Part shown: piece by piece, positions 22,105-34,030 of the stretch
Layout of the letters: every line of letters starts with the position of its first letter
Numbering within the stretch: the first letter of the stretch is position 1
Assembly (NCBI GenBank): GCA_037447655.1
Contig: JBBHKE010003062.1
Coordinates: 181,920 to 241,153 of the forward strand
Source of the DNA: Zygnema cylindricum
Lineage: Eukaryota > Streptophyta > Zygnematophyceae > Zygnematales > Zygnemataceae
Direction of reading: 5' to 3'
DNA length: 59,234 bases
Position numbers and translations under genes: made by a program
Notes under the pieces: model-generated
The model's input: only the letters and a program-made list of their open reading frames with translations
Told to the model about the DNA's origin: nothing
Database searches by the model: none

Positions 22105-23390
22105 CTCCAACACACACCCCCCCCAACACAAACAACTTCCCCCCCGCCACCGCCAACCCGCAGCTCTCCCTCCCCTGCAACACCCCTCCCCCAGGTCCGT
22201 CCAAAAACCCCGCCAAGCCCCCTCCCCCCACCCCCCCCTCTCCCTCCCCTTCCCTCCCTCCTTCCCCCTCCCCCCCCCCCCACCTCCAACCCACACAACT
22301 CGTTCTCAAAATACCCCACAAACGCGTTCGCCCTCGTGTCATAAAACCTCAACTTCAACGCCCCACACCCCACCCAAAATATACTCCCTCTCCTCCCTCT
22401 CCCTCCCTTCCCCCCCTTCTCCCTCTCCCCCTCTCTCCCCCCCTCTCCCCCCTCTCCCCCCTCTCCCTCCCCCACCCTCCCCCCCCTCCCACGCCACCGG
22501 CATCGCCTGGTCGTGCCACGGCACCCCCCACACCTTCGGCGCCGGACACTCCACATCCACTACACTCCACTTCCCTCCACCCCCCCCACCCCCCCCCACC
22601 CCCCCTCTCCCCCCCCCTCTCCCCCCCCCTCCCTCCCCCCCCCCCTCGGGTCGTACACCTCCATCCGTACCGGCTGCATCAGGTCCCCCGGCTGACACCC
22701 CCCCCTGTCGCCGCACCCCGTCACGTAGACCTTTCCGTACAGGCTGGCGGCCGTACACACGTGCCACGCCGAGGCCATCGGGGGCAGCGCGCGCCACGTG
22801 TCGGTGCCCGGGTCGTACAGCTCCGCTGACGTCAGCGCCACGTCAGCGCGGTCGCGGCCGCCGGCGACGTAGACTTTGTCGCCGAGGGTCGCACAGGCGA
22901 AGCCGGCGCGGTATTGGAGCATGGGGCGAGAGGGGGTCCAGACACGTGTGGAGAGAGAGAAGCGCCAGCAGCCGGGGGGGGGGGGGGCGGCGGTGCTTCC
23001 CTCCCTCTCTCTCCTCCTCCCTCCCCCCCCCCCACCGGGGGGGGACCCCTCGGAGGTCCCCTCTCTCTCCTCTGGGGGGTCTCTTCCCTCGTCGCGCTCC
23101 TCCTCTCTCGCTCTCCCTCGACCGACGGCGGTTTTCCATTTGGAGAAGAGGGTGTCTCTCTCTCTCTCCCTGTCTCTGTCTGTGTTATTTTCTCTCTCTC
23201 CCTCTCTCTCCTCCTCCCTGGGAGGGGGTCCGAGGAGGAGGATTTCCCCTTTGAGAGGGACCAATCCGAAGGCTTGTCTTTGGGGGTGGAGGGAGAGAGG
23301 TCGCTTGGTCAATCGACGATCGACCAGAATCAGGAGATCGTCGAAGGCGAGGAGTTTGCGTGGCAGTTGTCTGCCGTCACGTCAGGATCA
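22105..23390 (-). CDS. Kelch-repeat protein gene, interrupted by polypurine tracts
   Basis: A beta-propeller (kelch) protein, probably a protein-interaction or F-box/kelch ubiquitin-ligase adaptor; that role is inference. Coding-like modules on the minus strand are LPRKLLAFDDLL...KGEILLLG (about 23390-23250), WTPSRPMLQY...VYVAGG...AELYDPGTDTWRALPPM...VYVTG...MEVYDP (about 22972-22648, two kelch repeats with the GG and Y...W hallmarks), KWSVVDVE...HDQAMPVAW (about 22575-22491), GALKLRFYDTRANAFVGYF (about 22385-22290) and GRESCGLAVAGGKLFVLGG (about 22225-22105). The later modules lie in different frames (mod 3 = 2, 0, 2, 1). Between them sit 60-280 bp tracts of G and A, so the tracts are either introns or frame-breaking expansions. 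A possible acceptor (GACGGCAG|ACAACT) precedes the first module near 23390. No F-box is visible in the window. GC is much higher than the surroundings. Confidence 0.65.
22973..23250 (-). repeat. Polypurine insertion between kelch modules
   Basis: A 280-bp GA-rich stretch on the minus strand splits a kelch repeat between ILLLG and the following CWRFSLSTRVW. Read through, it gives a Glu/Arg/Gly-rich insert of about 90 residues, unlike any propeller loop. Similar tracts lie at 22576-22647, 22386-22490 and 22226-22289. Confidence 0.7.
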
Positions 23391-23399
23391 AGAGATCAA

Positions 23400-25159
23400 A
23401 AGGAGGAATCAGGCGGGAGAATCAAAGATCCGGGAAGGTCGACGAACAAGAGGGAAGGAAGAGAGAGGGAGGAAGAGGTAGGACAATGTTAACAAAGTCA
23501 AAAAAGGAAATTCAAATATACACGGACCCGAAAATATTTTATTTCGTTGGACCATTCATTATGAACGACAAAAAAGTGTTGTGTTTTTATGAGCCAAAGG
23601 TACTTATGATGGCCGGCATGGCGGCCAAATTTGTCGTTTTCTGATCATTGATAATGTCGCTCGAAGAGTCGTACTAAAATCTGAGAAATTGCAAAAAAAA
23701 AGTTTTATTATTTTACGTACTTTATTAATAGTAAGAAAGAAACCCTAACTAAAACCTCTTTATACAATTGTAAAGAAGATAACTTTTGCTTAATAAGTGG
23801 TTTAGCGGATCCTGCGGGATTTGAGAAAATCTCTTTAGGAAGACGACAACGAGGATATGTACGGCATTCTGTTTCCGTACGAAATAATTTGTTGCGTCTG
23901 TTTTCTGATATATTTTCCCCCCGTCAGATTCGTGGCAGGGTTTTATCGTACGGTCTACAAAACTCCGGCCATATCCATATTCTTTAAGAGTTTCGTGCGC
24001 ACTGTACGAATAGTATTTTAACATTTTGCGCAGCATTTGTTCTCCGTACATTCAGAACAAAAAAGGTACAAGCATAATGTAAACCGCGTCCGCTGTTTAA
24101 ATTTCTACCGTACCCCAGATTTCTGGAGTAAATCTGGGCCGTCCGATTTTCCTGCACCCTTCAAAATGCCAACCATGCCAATCTTGTAACCTAGCGGCGA
24201 CAGGTGGCAACCCAGGCTCCCGAATCACTTTGTCGGCTACCGTACAGATGATTCGATCAACTATGAAAGTGTCGTACCTCGAAAACATAAAAGTACGTAA
24301 AACAGGCCACGTTGGCATTTGAACGGATTTCTCGAGAAGCGCTCTGAGAAGGCCGACGTGGGGATGACGTGGCAGTCAGCTGGACCGTCACCGAAACACG
24401 GCTGGCTGTAGATTAACCTAGGGGATTCACCTGTACGGAAGAAATCCTCAAGACCGAAAGGTAATCAGCAGAATATCGGGATTAACGTCGCAAACAGTGG
24501 AGAATTTGCTCCAGAAGATTCTCTTCTGTACGGAAGTAAAAGAAAATTGACCGCGCAGAGGATTCCTGATAAGACAAAGAAACGCTACGGTCAATGGCTG
24601 CCGTACACGATTCTATGAGATTTGAGTGCACGCCTTTTAGCTCGGCTCCATTGGGCCACTCTCTCGGTCAATTTTTTTTTTTTTTCAGCTTACGGCTGCC
24701 GATCGGAACCCAAAAAGAAAAACTAGGATCTGACGGCTGTAAGTTTCTGTTTGACCAGAAATTGACCCGAGGGAGTCGCGCGCTTTTCGTCAACTATCGC
24801 TTGAAAAAAAAATAATAAGCTGCCCCAAAACGAGAAAAATACTTCTATGTTATTCCATGGGACACGTCGTCGCGCAATTTTAGATTAAAATCTGTGCTCC
24901 GAAAAGTCGACAGTATATAACGTTTATTCATTTTTGCTATAATGTTTAATTGTTTAGCCTTGCGGACTGGCGAGTACACGTGTACCGCTGTCGTTTTCGT
25001 CGATGTCTCTTTCGCCAATCAACGTTTCTCTTTGAACATTTGTCGGATTTTAAAATCGAGGATTGTTAATCCGACAGCTGCTGTGGAAACTGAGGTTCCC
25101 GGCTCCCAACTGGCAGTTCGAAAAAGAAATTGAACGTGTGTTCACAAAAAAAAACTGCT
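23400..25159. other. Unannotated intergenic region
   Basis: Contains the presumed upstream part of the kelch gene to about 23500, then sequence of mixed composition with scattered CGTAC/GTACG motifs shared with the MITEs. Frames up to 100 codons (23749-24051 minus, 24594-24815 plus) show no domain. No gene called. Confidence 0.5.
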
Positions 25160-25364
25160 TTAGGGCATGGTTACATCAGACGAAAACTGAGGTTTATTAC
25201 AGAATTTTGTACTTGGCCATACCATGCCGTACTATCTCAACGTGAATTTTTGGAAAAGAACATTACAGAAAATAAGATTACGATTCTCCAAAGATCTGGG
25301 AGAAAACATCAATCGTCCGATTCTATTCTAGTCTTCATCCGCGAAGCAAACGCTCCATCCGCCT

Positions 25365-25409
25365 CTGTATTGGCCAACCCACCTCGCGGAGGTGGGTTCA
25401 CCAATACAG
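25365..25409. repeat. Near-perfect 21-bp palindrome hairpin
   Basis: CTGTATTGG..AACCCACCTC pairs with GAGGTGGGTT..CCAATACAG around a 3-nt centre (GCG), with two mismatches. Shorter relatives occur at 39826-39850 and about 46235-46265. Confidence 0.75.
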
Positions 25410-25527
25410 AACCTATAAAATCGCTACACGTGGACTAAAACCACGTCCGACGAAGAAAAATTAAAATTTTCACACGTCCCCAAAGTCACGTGCCGTCTGA
25501 CAAGGTGACCGTAAAATCTTTGACGAA

Positions 25528-25646
25528 AAGAAGTACGGTTTTTCAAAAACCGTACTTCTTATAGAAGACAAAAACCGTTTTTGCCTTCAAAAAAATGGAA
25601 GGCAAAAACCGTTTTTGCCTTCCAAAAAAAGTACGGTTTTTGTCCT
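25528..25646. repeat. Cluster of nested palindromes
   Basis: 25528-25560 is a perfect 16-bp stem with a 1-nt loop (AAGAAGTACGGTTTTT / complement). It is followed by two near-palindromes of the form GAAGGCAAAAACCGTTTTTG at about 25566-25590 and 25599-25624, then GTACGGTTTTTG again. Confidence 0.8.
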
Positions 25647-26039
25647 CCTTTTAGCACCATGGTTTCGCACGCTATTTTTTGTCGCCTTTGGTTTGAAACA
25701 CAAATTCAAATGGGAATGTAAATTCAAATTGGAATAGAATCTTCCAACCTAATTTTAAATTTCATAAAAGAAAGGAAAGATGGAGTTCCCGCCATCCTCT
25801 CAAAATTTTATGTATCACATCAATTTTTTAAAAAGGAAAACAGATATAAAAATGACCATTGATGCTTATTTAAGTGTGGCAATCCAGGCTGTGGTCTACC
25901 GTGTAAGTTATCCTGAATCTAATCTACTCATCATAAAGATGTCGTTCATAGGGGGCGGTTTCAACCCGTTTGCTTTTCCACCAGAACATTGCCATCATCT
26001 ATTCCACAAAAAAATGGCACTTCTACCATCCACGGAGCT

Positions 26040-26690
26040 GGCAACCAATCCCAGAACTCCGGACCTCTCCCTCTATTCCAAACATTCCCTCTCCATTTCC
26101 CTCTCCTCCTTTCTCTTTTAATTCTGCCATCCCTATCTGCATCTCTCAAAATTCTCAGCTCTCTGCCTATCTCTAATATCAAAAAATTCCCTCTCAAACT
26201 CCCTCTCCTCCCCTCTCTTTTAAGTATGCCGTCCTTATCTTCTTCCCTCATAATATCTGATCTTTTACCTTCCCACTCCCACTCCTTTCAAAATTCCGCC
26301 CCTCTTTTTAAATTCTGCCATCCCTATCTCCTTCCCTCAAAAATATGACCTATTTTTCCCTCTACCACTGCATCTCTCAAAATTCTCAGCTCTCTGCCTA
26401 TCTCTCTATATCAAAAAATTCCCTCTCAAACTCCCTCTCCTCCCCTCTCTTTTAAGTATGCCGTCCCTATCTTCCTCCCTTATAAAATCTGATCTTTTAT
26501 CTTCCCTCTCCCTTTCCTTCTCTCAAAGTTCTGCCTTCTTCCAGACAAAAAATGCCCTCTCCCTTTCCCTCTCCTCCCCTCTCTCAAAATTCTGCTGTCT
26601 ACATTTCCCTCCCGCTAAAATGTAAAGTCCCTCTTTTCCTTTTACTCTCCCTCTCTCACTCTAACCTCTACCCCTTTCCTCTCCTCTCTC
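26040..26690. repeat. CT-rich region with 231-bp tandem duplication
   Basis: Sequence beginning CATCTCTCAAAATTCTCAGC at 26140 recurs at 26371 with very few changes for about 140 bp. The whole stretch is C/T-rich (CCCTCTCCT). No coding potential. Confidence 0.75.
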
Positions 26691-27373
26691 CAAGACATAG
26701 CCAATGTAATAATGTAAAACATAACAAAAACATTGAAATACATGCACAAACCATCCATAAAGACAACGCGAATAATAAAGAGGCCAGAAGAAATTGACCA
26801 TTCTTACGTAAATCATGAGAATGATTCAAAAAAACCGAACGATATCAATTAAGTTCTCCTGTGCTAAAAACATCATGAATGCTAATAAATTCAACCCCTC
26901 TTCACTTTGATGATTACTTTCATTGGAATTTAACAAAAGGCTCAGAATTAAAAACAATTCCATGATCAATCCTTTTTCAAAGTCCTTCCCAATCCACAAT
27001 ATGACCTAATTTAATAAAGTGAGGTTTATTTTTCAAAACGAATAACTTTCTTTTTAAACATGTACAGTGTTGATTGAATTATTTAACCGCTTTAAGTATG
27101 GAGTAATGAGCGACGTCTGTAATGAAATGGAATCTAAAATGGCAGTTTGAAATCAATGTGAGTTTTGTCAAAAAATATATATTTTTATGAAATATTTTTA
27201 GTGTTGAGAAAGTTGTTGACCTTTTTGTATATTTTAGGGATGACTTGCTGAAAGATATTTTTAATTGAAAAGTCTGAACATAATGGTGCAGTGAATTTAC
27301 AGTCAGTGTAACGGAAGAAGAAGACAATGAATTTGCAGTCAATATAAAGGAAAAAGAGGCACGATGACAGTCA

Positions 27374-27481
27374 GCAGAGTGAAACGGATCTTTGAGGTAC
27401 ATTGATGAAGCAGAGTGAAACGGATCTTTGAGGTACATTGATGAAGCAGAGTGAAACGGATCTTTGAGGTACATTGACACG
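27374..27481. repeat. 36-bp tandem repeat, three copies
   Basis: GCAGAGTGAAACGGATC units start at 27374, 27410 and 27446. The same sequence is single-copy in the related MITEs at 10395, 12578 and 44680, so the triplication is specific to this element. Confidence 0.85.
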
Positions 27482-27721
27482 GTACACCTGGAAGTACACG
27501 TTCGTAGTACGGAAGTACGGATTTTCAAAAGAATATGGTCGGTTTTTAAATCTTTGACGATTTTCGAGATTTGATCGTCAACTTACGTGGAACCACTCAA
27601 ATCGAAACACGTATACGAAAACTTGTTTACAGACGCTACGCGATGTAACCGAGGCCTCTGTAATACAAAAATTTTGTTGTCCGTACTATTACAGACCCCT
27701 CCTGATGTAACCATGCCCTTA

Positions 27722-28097
27722 GTGTTCTTAATTATAATATAGGTTCGTTTTAAATAGTGTGGAGTACGGACGACCTCCGACCGCTCAAAATTGTACTTTA
27801 TTAAGTAAAAAAGTACAAATAATGATTTAATACAGGCCGTTATCATGTAACTGTGTTTTAACAAACCGCGTAGTGCAAACGTCATAGTGATGATAAACTA
27901 TACGTTTTGCCAAATTCTGTACGAATACCTTATTTACAGTAGAGGATATTAGCGTGCCAAATTAGAGTACTTCAATAAATTAGAGTAAACTTCATAGTTG
28001 AAACAGCTCTATCACATAAATTAGCGTTAATTACTCTATTTTTTTTTTTAGTTTCTGTACTCTAATTTTTTCATTACTCTAATTACGATTCGCGGTG
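27722..28097 (-). mobile_element. TA-flanked MITE, truncated inverted copy
   Basis: Reverse complement of most of the element at 8706-9204: both share TTAAATAGTGTGGAGTACGG-type interior and end GATTCGCGGTG followed by TA. The inner end is cut where the TTA-flanked element at 25163-27718 inserted. A more diverged relative covers about 30415-30770. Confidence 0.7.
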
Positions 28098-29095
28098 TAC
28101 TGTACCCGTACCCGCCCGTACCCGAATAAGTACAAAATTAATGGTACATCTCCCTTACACCTTCCACAATACCAAAAGTACAAAGTACAATAATGTTGGA
28201 TCGTATCATAGAGGTACCAAGCGTTTTAAACGCACGCATGAAACGTCGAAAAAAATAATGATATATGCGCACGGAACAAATGCAAAAAAAAAAATGCGTT
28301 GACTGACTTTGACTTCATAATAAAATATAAAATAAAAAAACATTTAATCCAAAGTACTACTACAACTTAGGGTATATGCTCATGTATGAAAGTACCGGGT
28401 ATTTTATTATATCTTCCGTCAAAGATTTTCTCGCGGCTTCCGCTGGCCTCGCATCGCATATTTTTAGATAGTGTTATGTACGAAATGTGTCATTTCGTAC
28501 TACAACTGCTCTTTATTCGTACAGATGTACAAAATAAGTGCCAGGTAATGGCGTCGACAAGGAAAATTGAGTGTGTCGCACGGAAAAGCGTACTCAGATA
28601 TTGGTACTGTTTAAATAGCGTTAGTTACTAATTTCGAATGTTTTTAAATAATGTAGCGTATGAAATGTGTCGGTCCGTACTAAAGCTTGTAATTATTTTG
28701 TACAATCGTACAAAATAAGTATCAGATAAAGGCGTCGACAGTGGAAATTGAGTGCGTCGCACAGAAAATCGTACACAGATTTGATTCCTAATCATAAAGA
28801 CGAAGGAAAATAGTGCTAACTTGTTCTCACATGTTCAGGCGTCGAATATGTGAACACGACTTTCGCGGCTATCCTAAAAACATGGGAATGTGTATCTATT
28901 TCTTAACTTTAATAGCGATTCACGGTGTACTTTCAACCTTTTTTTTAGAATTTCGTACGTCTAATTAGTACATTTTTCCGTACATGAGAAGTATACAAAT
29001 CTAATGAAAACTTCAAAATCTTAAAAAATTAACGCATTTTCGTAAAAAAGTGAAAATCCGTATGTTTGGTACCTCTATGGATCGTATGGACACTA
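28098..29095. mobile_element. MITE-derived mosaic
   Basis: 28103-28200 resembles part of the hAT-like element at 44889-45573 (GTACCCGCCCGTACCCGAA). 28490-28600 and 28670-28860 are two tandem diverged copies of sequence also found at 9490-9700 (ACAAAATAAGTGTCAGATAA). A TA-MITE right end (GCGATTCACGGTGTA) lies at about 28914-28930. No gene. Confidence 0.55.
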
Positions 29096-29654
29096 CACCA
29101 CCAATCGCTATTAGCGTAGTGTACGCTAATTCCGTCCCGCTTTTTTTTTATTATTCTCCAATAGCGTAGCTTATTCTATTTTTTTCTGTACGCCATTTAG
29201 GGTTATTTTCCAAGTACCGTACAAATTGGATGTACGTTATCTTTTAAATGGTTTGGTGTATGGTAAGAGTCAGACCGTACAAAGACGTACCTTTTTAAGT
29301 GAAAAGGTACAATTCACTATGTTTAGTAGCCGCGGACGCATGAGAATGTGCGGTCTAAAAAGGGGATCAAATCGGGTTGTCAAATATCACGTTCGCATAT
29401 ATTCGTCCAACAACCACGTTTCGACTGTGTGAACGTACGATTTGTGGACGATTTGTCAGATTTTGTACATATACCTATATTAGTGTAAGCATGTTTGCGA
29501 CCGGCATTTACTTTTTTCAAAGACCCAAATTATAATTATTAAACAATTAGAACGTATGTTTTTTTTCAAAATTTTCAAATTCTTAATTTGCGTAAACCAC
29601 GGTAATTATTCATATACGCTAAAGAAACTTCTACGCTAATAGCAATTGGCGGTG
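29096..29654. mobile_element. TA-flanked MITE (559 bp)
   Basis: Left TIR CACCACCAATCGCTATTAGCG and right TIR (complement) CACCGCCAATTGCTATTAGCG match at 18 of 21 positions, with TA on both sides (29094-29095, 29655-29656). AT-rich and non-coding. Confidence 0.7.
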
Positions 29655-29734
29655 TAGTGTACTGTACAATACTCTACTGTACTGCAGTGGAACTGTGGAA
29701 CGTACTTACGAAAACTTCAATTTCTTCCGTTTTT

Positions 29735-30330
29735 TGCTTATCCGGCCCGTACCCGAATTTGTTTTTTTTTTTAATCATCCGGCCGAATCCGGCCGGCCCC
29801 CAAAGTTTGGCACCCGAATCGTTTCCGTATCCGACGCGACCGACCGGGTACGGATTGGGTACAGATTCGGGCACCCAATTGGCGACCTCTATCTGGAGAT
29901 AATTTTGCATTTGCATTCGTATCGAGTGGCACTAAAATAACACATCGCCAGGTCGTAAAGGACTGCCAGAGGTCGCAAAAGTCAAAATTATACATAACCG
30001 AAACCCACCGTTTTTTTTTTTCAAAATGTGAGTAACCGTCGACCGACCGGGTTATGTCACGCTCCAAAATTGTTAAGCGTTAACAGACTGGCGTTTACAA
30101 AAATAAAAGTTAACCGAAACTCGATTTCTCGCGACTAACCGTGCCCGCCCGTAAGCGAAAAAGTACAAAATTAATTAATGTATGACGTATGAATAAGCCA
30201 ATAATTACGATTTGTCGCGTTCCCTAAGGTTTGCGAAATGTTTAGTGTTACTACTGTGTCAGATTTGCGACGCTTTGTCGCGTTCCCTAAGATTTGTGAA
30301 ATGAATAGTGCTACCGTAAAAAAAAAGTTA
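29735..30330. mobile_element. hAT-like element fragments
   Basis: 29735-29894 matches the right end of the element at 44889-45573 (CCCAAAGTTTGGCACCCGAA ... GGCGACCTCT). From 29967, CAGAGGTCGCAAAAGTCAAA starts a second fragment in the same orientation that includes two 63-bp tandem units at 30213 and 30276 (TGTCGCGTTCCCTAAG). Neither is complete. Confidence 0.6.
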
Positions 30331-31326
30331 TTGTTATCCATTCTAATTTAAATTTTTTCGTTTTTTCAACAATGTTTTACTCTAATTTATCAATAACTCT
30401 AATTTGGGTTTATGTCCGTAATAATTATCCGCTTTGAATATCTTTTAGGTACATATTCAAAATCTATCAAATCGTACAGTTTCACGTCATTGTGACATTT
30501 GCACTACACGGTTTGTGAAAACGCTGTTACATCATAACGGCAAAATTAAATCATTTTTTTTACTTTTTTCGTTAGTACGGTACAATTTTGTACGTCAACC
30601 ACACTATTTTAAACGACACTATACTAGAGTTGTTAACGCTGATTCAAACAATACATTTTATAATATAAAGAAAATTTTAGAGTTATTTACTCTTTTTAAG
30701 GTTTTTGGGTCAAAATTCGTGGTGACGCAATTAGCGTTAATAACGCTAATTACGATTCGCGATGTTGTGTAAATGGAAAATTTTGATTAATAATACTATT
30801 TAATGCAAGGAGACGTGGCAAGTTATAGTCCATGTATTTAAATAATGTTGTTAACTATATTTTGTGATTTTCGGCTATAAATAGTAGCTACTTATTAATA
30901 CTAATAATAATGAGTGGTGTAGTGGTACATCTCCCTTTGCAAAAAGACAGCTCGTGTACCTCTTCTTTTTACTATTTTATCTTTTTGCAATCTCCCTTGA
31001 CGAATAATTTTTTTTCTCGACAATCACCTCTTTCAAGGGATTTGTTCCTAATTTTGCGCGTAACTCTTAGATTCTGACACGTAAATTAGTCTTACATGTA
31101 CGGATATTTAAATTTCACGACGGCGTACGATTTTTTATATTTTGTACGGATACATATATTAATGTGTATAATCGTACAACGAATATTCCGTTTTTGCTGT
31201 TCCCAAATTAGCATAAACGCCGAAATTAGAATACATTTTTTTTTTTTAAATCTTAATTAGCGTCAATGACGGTATATTTACTTCCACACTATTTAAACTT
31301 TGACACTAATAACAATGCGCAGTGTA
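30331..31326. mobile_element. Diverged TA-MITE and AT-rich spacer
   Basis: 30415-30770 is a diverged relative of the 8706-9204 element, ending TTACGATTCGCGATG. The rest, to 31326, is AT-rich with no gene. Confidence 0.45.
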
Positions 31327-32030
31327 CACCGCGAATCGCTATTAGCGTTAATCACACTAATTCGGCACCCCTAAATTTTTACCCTAATTCCTTAACAGAG
31401 TAATTAAAAAAACCCTAAAAACCAAATTAGAGTGACTGATTTCCTTGAACATCACCAAATTTCCAATTAGCGTTGATCACACTAATTGCTCTTTAACGCT
31501 AAATATTTGTTAACGCTAATAGTGATTCGCGGTGTCCTGTACACCGCGAATCGCTATTAGCGTACATCATGCTAATTGGGGTACCTCTTTTTTTTCGGCA
31601 TATTCTCAAATAGAATAAAATACGCTAAATTTTTCTGAACGTTATTTGAGGTACCCCGCTCAATACGGTTGATAACTGTAATTTAGTGCCCTTTTAAATA
31701 GTGTGGTGTACGGACTGTCATATTTGTACTATTCCGTACCTTCTTAAATATAAAAGTACATAAAGTATAATAATATGTAATTGCGTAAATATTTTCCGGC
31801 ATACGCGGATGTCAAAAAAACGCGACGGCGTACGATTTGAACAATTTCGTACATCTACATGTTTTAGTGTGGACATATTATGTGCCGAAAATTTTTACAA
31901 AGCATTTTACAAATTAGAGTTAATGATAAATTAGTATCATTGTGTACCCTAAAAAACCCAATTTACCGTAAAGTACGCTAATTGTTTCATTACGCTATCT
32001 ATTTTATTACGCTAATAGCGATTCACGGTG
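31327..32030. mobile_element. Two adjacent TA-flanked MITEs
   Basis: 31327-31534 and 31542-32030, both with CACCGCGAATCGCTATTAGCG-type TIRs. They are separated by TCCTGTA, the same arrangement as TACAGTA at 8699 and 9847. The right TA of the second is also the left border of the next MITE at 32031. Confidence 0.7.
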
Positions 32031-32895
32031 TAGTGTTGGGTATCGAGTAAATTCATATCGCGATAACATCGATATTCAATATTTTCAATATATCGATTAT
32101 CGATCGGTCATACTTCTCGTTATATCGTACCGGGACCAACATAGATTATCGCGATGTATTTCACGATATATAGTACTTTTTAAATTTAACATTTTTTATA
32201 ATAAGTTATTTTATCGAAAACAAAAAAAATGTTTGATACGCCACGTACGACGCGAATTTTGTTCCGTTACCTCAAGGAAGACGCCGCAAAATGTAAACCA
32301 AGAAAAACTACTACTTCCTAAAATTACTTATTTAGTACGTAGAGAACTTCAATATTTCAAACGAAAAGCTCACACTAATTTAGTCAAATAATGATCTGAT
32401 AAAAAAAAATTGCACTGTTTGTTTCAGCCAGGAATACTTACCAATCAGCAGACAAGAAGCATTACATTGATACTTATCCATTTCCAGCGATTAGTATTAT
32501 AGAAAGGTTACATTTTTAGCTTTCTCCATGGATTCCCAAGGGATAGCTTTCTCCATAGATTCCGAAGGGTTAGCTTTCTCCATGGATCCCACTTATCTCA
32601 TATTTTTGAAATCACATTTTTCAAGCATAATGTGAGAGAAAACCACAAAAATAGATCGAAAAACCAGAAAATAAAATATGGAGCATGTATGGGGACACAA
32701 ACACCAACGGATAGTTATAAAAACCAAGAAAAAAATCTTCGATACATCGCGATTTATTATATCGGCATATCGGCCCGATATATCGACAAAATATCACGAT
32801 ATGTAGCTTCTCGATATATCGAAGCGATATATCGATTACCGTGTGCCTAAAATTCGGTACATATCGAATATCGCGGTCCTCGATACCCAACACTA
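32031..32895 (-). mobile_element. TATCGATATATCG-type MITE, copy 3 (inverted)
   Basis: It begins TAGTGTTGGGTATCGAG and ends CGATACCCAACACTA, in the opposite orientation to copies 1, 2, 4 and 5. The central third is different from the other copies and contains a 27-bp x3 repeat (TAGCTTTCTCC at 32517, 32544, 32571). TA-flanked on both sides. Confidence 0.75.
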
Positions 32896-33480
32896 CTCAC
32901 TACTCCGCGAATCGTTATTAGCGTTATGAACGCTATATCGTCAACCCCAAATTTTGACCCCAAAACCTGAAATAAAATTAGTAACAATATTTTTTTTTAC
33001 GTTAATTAAGGTTCTTGTGAATTAGCGTTAATAATTATAATTTATGATCTTCTTGATTAGTGCGGTGTACGGACGTGTCAGTCCGTAAAAAATGGTACTT
33101 TGTTAAGCAAAAAAGTACGAAACATGGATTAAAATAATCGCGATCGCACGTAAAATTGCGCTCAACATAAAAGACAGAATGAGATCGTACCTATTTTCAT
33201 GTAAATATATTGATCGCGTATTAATTATACTTATGAATAAACTATAGTAAAAGGACGTAACGGTGTACAATTTTGTCTGATTTTGTACTTTTACCTATTT
33301 TACTGTGAAGAGATCCTAATGGCACATCCGTTGTATCCAAATCAACGTTATGGATCAATTAGAATTTTTTTTTTTTTTTTTAATTTTGAAAAACTCAAAT
33401 TACCATTAATAACGCTAATTATTTTTTAACACTATTAATTTCTAAACGATAATAACTATTAGCGGTGTAGTAAATCAATG
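32896..33480. other. MITE ends and AT-rich spacer
   Basis: CCGCGAATCGTTATTAGCGTT near 32905 and TAACTATTAGCGGTGTA near 33455 look like the two worn ends of a TA-MITE. No gene. Confidence 0.4.
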
Positions 33481-33499
33481 CCCGTTACACCGGGCATGG

Positions 33500-33595
33500 A
33501 CCGTGTCATGTTTATCATGCCCGTTTATCATGTCATTTTATCATGTTCGTTTATCATGTTCGTTTATCGTGCCCGTTAATCATGCCCGTTCCAAA
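33500..33595. repeat. TTTATCATG(C/T)CCG minisatellite
   Basis: Six or so degenerate 13-15-bp units (CGTTTATCATG) in a row. Confidence 0.7.
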
Positions 33596-33719
33596 AAACA
33601 ACCACCCGTACCTTTTCCCTGGCTGGTCTTGCGTTTTGTATGCCCCTACTTTAAAACAAAGACATGTACAACCTTTGTGTCACTTTTGGCGAACCGCGCC
33701 AAATTTGAAGTTACCCAGA

Positions 33720-34030
33720 AGGTGTCGGGGTCGTGGTCGCTGTCGTGGTCGTGTCGTGGTCCTTTTCTTGGTCGTTGTCGGGATGTCATGTCATACATAC
33801 TCTTCCGTACTGCAAACGGAAAATGCGCGGAACGACAGACACCGCCTATTTAAAGGTTTCCAAAACGGTTAAAGTGACCCGGTCGGTGTCGGTTTGGTGT
33901 CAATGTCGTTGTGGTCGTGGTCGTTGTCTTGGCCGTTCGCGGGATGTACTACATGGATACGCTTTCGTAATGCAAACGAACAATGCGCGAAATGGCAAAC
34001 ACCGCCTGTTTAAAGGTTTTCCAAAACGGT
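33720..34030. repeat. 160-bp tandem duplication with GTCGTG runs
   Basis: GTGGTCGTTGTC...ACCGCCT(A/G)TTTAAAGG appears twice; the ACCGCCT landmark is at 33841 and 34001. The copies are about 80% identical by eye. Confidence 0.65.

Larger units (their letters stand above)
25163..27718. mobile_element. 2.56-kb PIF/Harbinger-like non-autonomous element
   Basis: The perfect 17-bp TIR GGGCATGGTTACATCAG at 25163 is mirrored by CTGATGTAACCATGCCC ending at 27718. TTA lies directly outside on both sides (25160-25162, 27719-27721). TTA duplications are typical of PIF/Harbinger elements. There is no transposase. The body holds strong hairpins (25365-25646), a CT-rich segment with a 231-bp duplication (26040-26690) and a 36-bp x3 tandem repeat (27374-27481). 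The 27366-27718 part matches the core of the TATCGATATATCG MITEs. Confidence 0.7.

Noticed and set aside
21775-22829. Long Pro/Ser/Leu-rich plus-strand frames (up to 318 codons)
   Set aside because: Antisense to the kelch modules and generated by CT-rich sequence; no domain.
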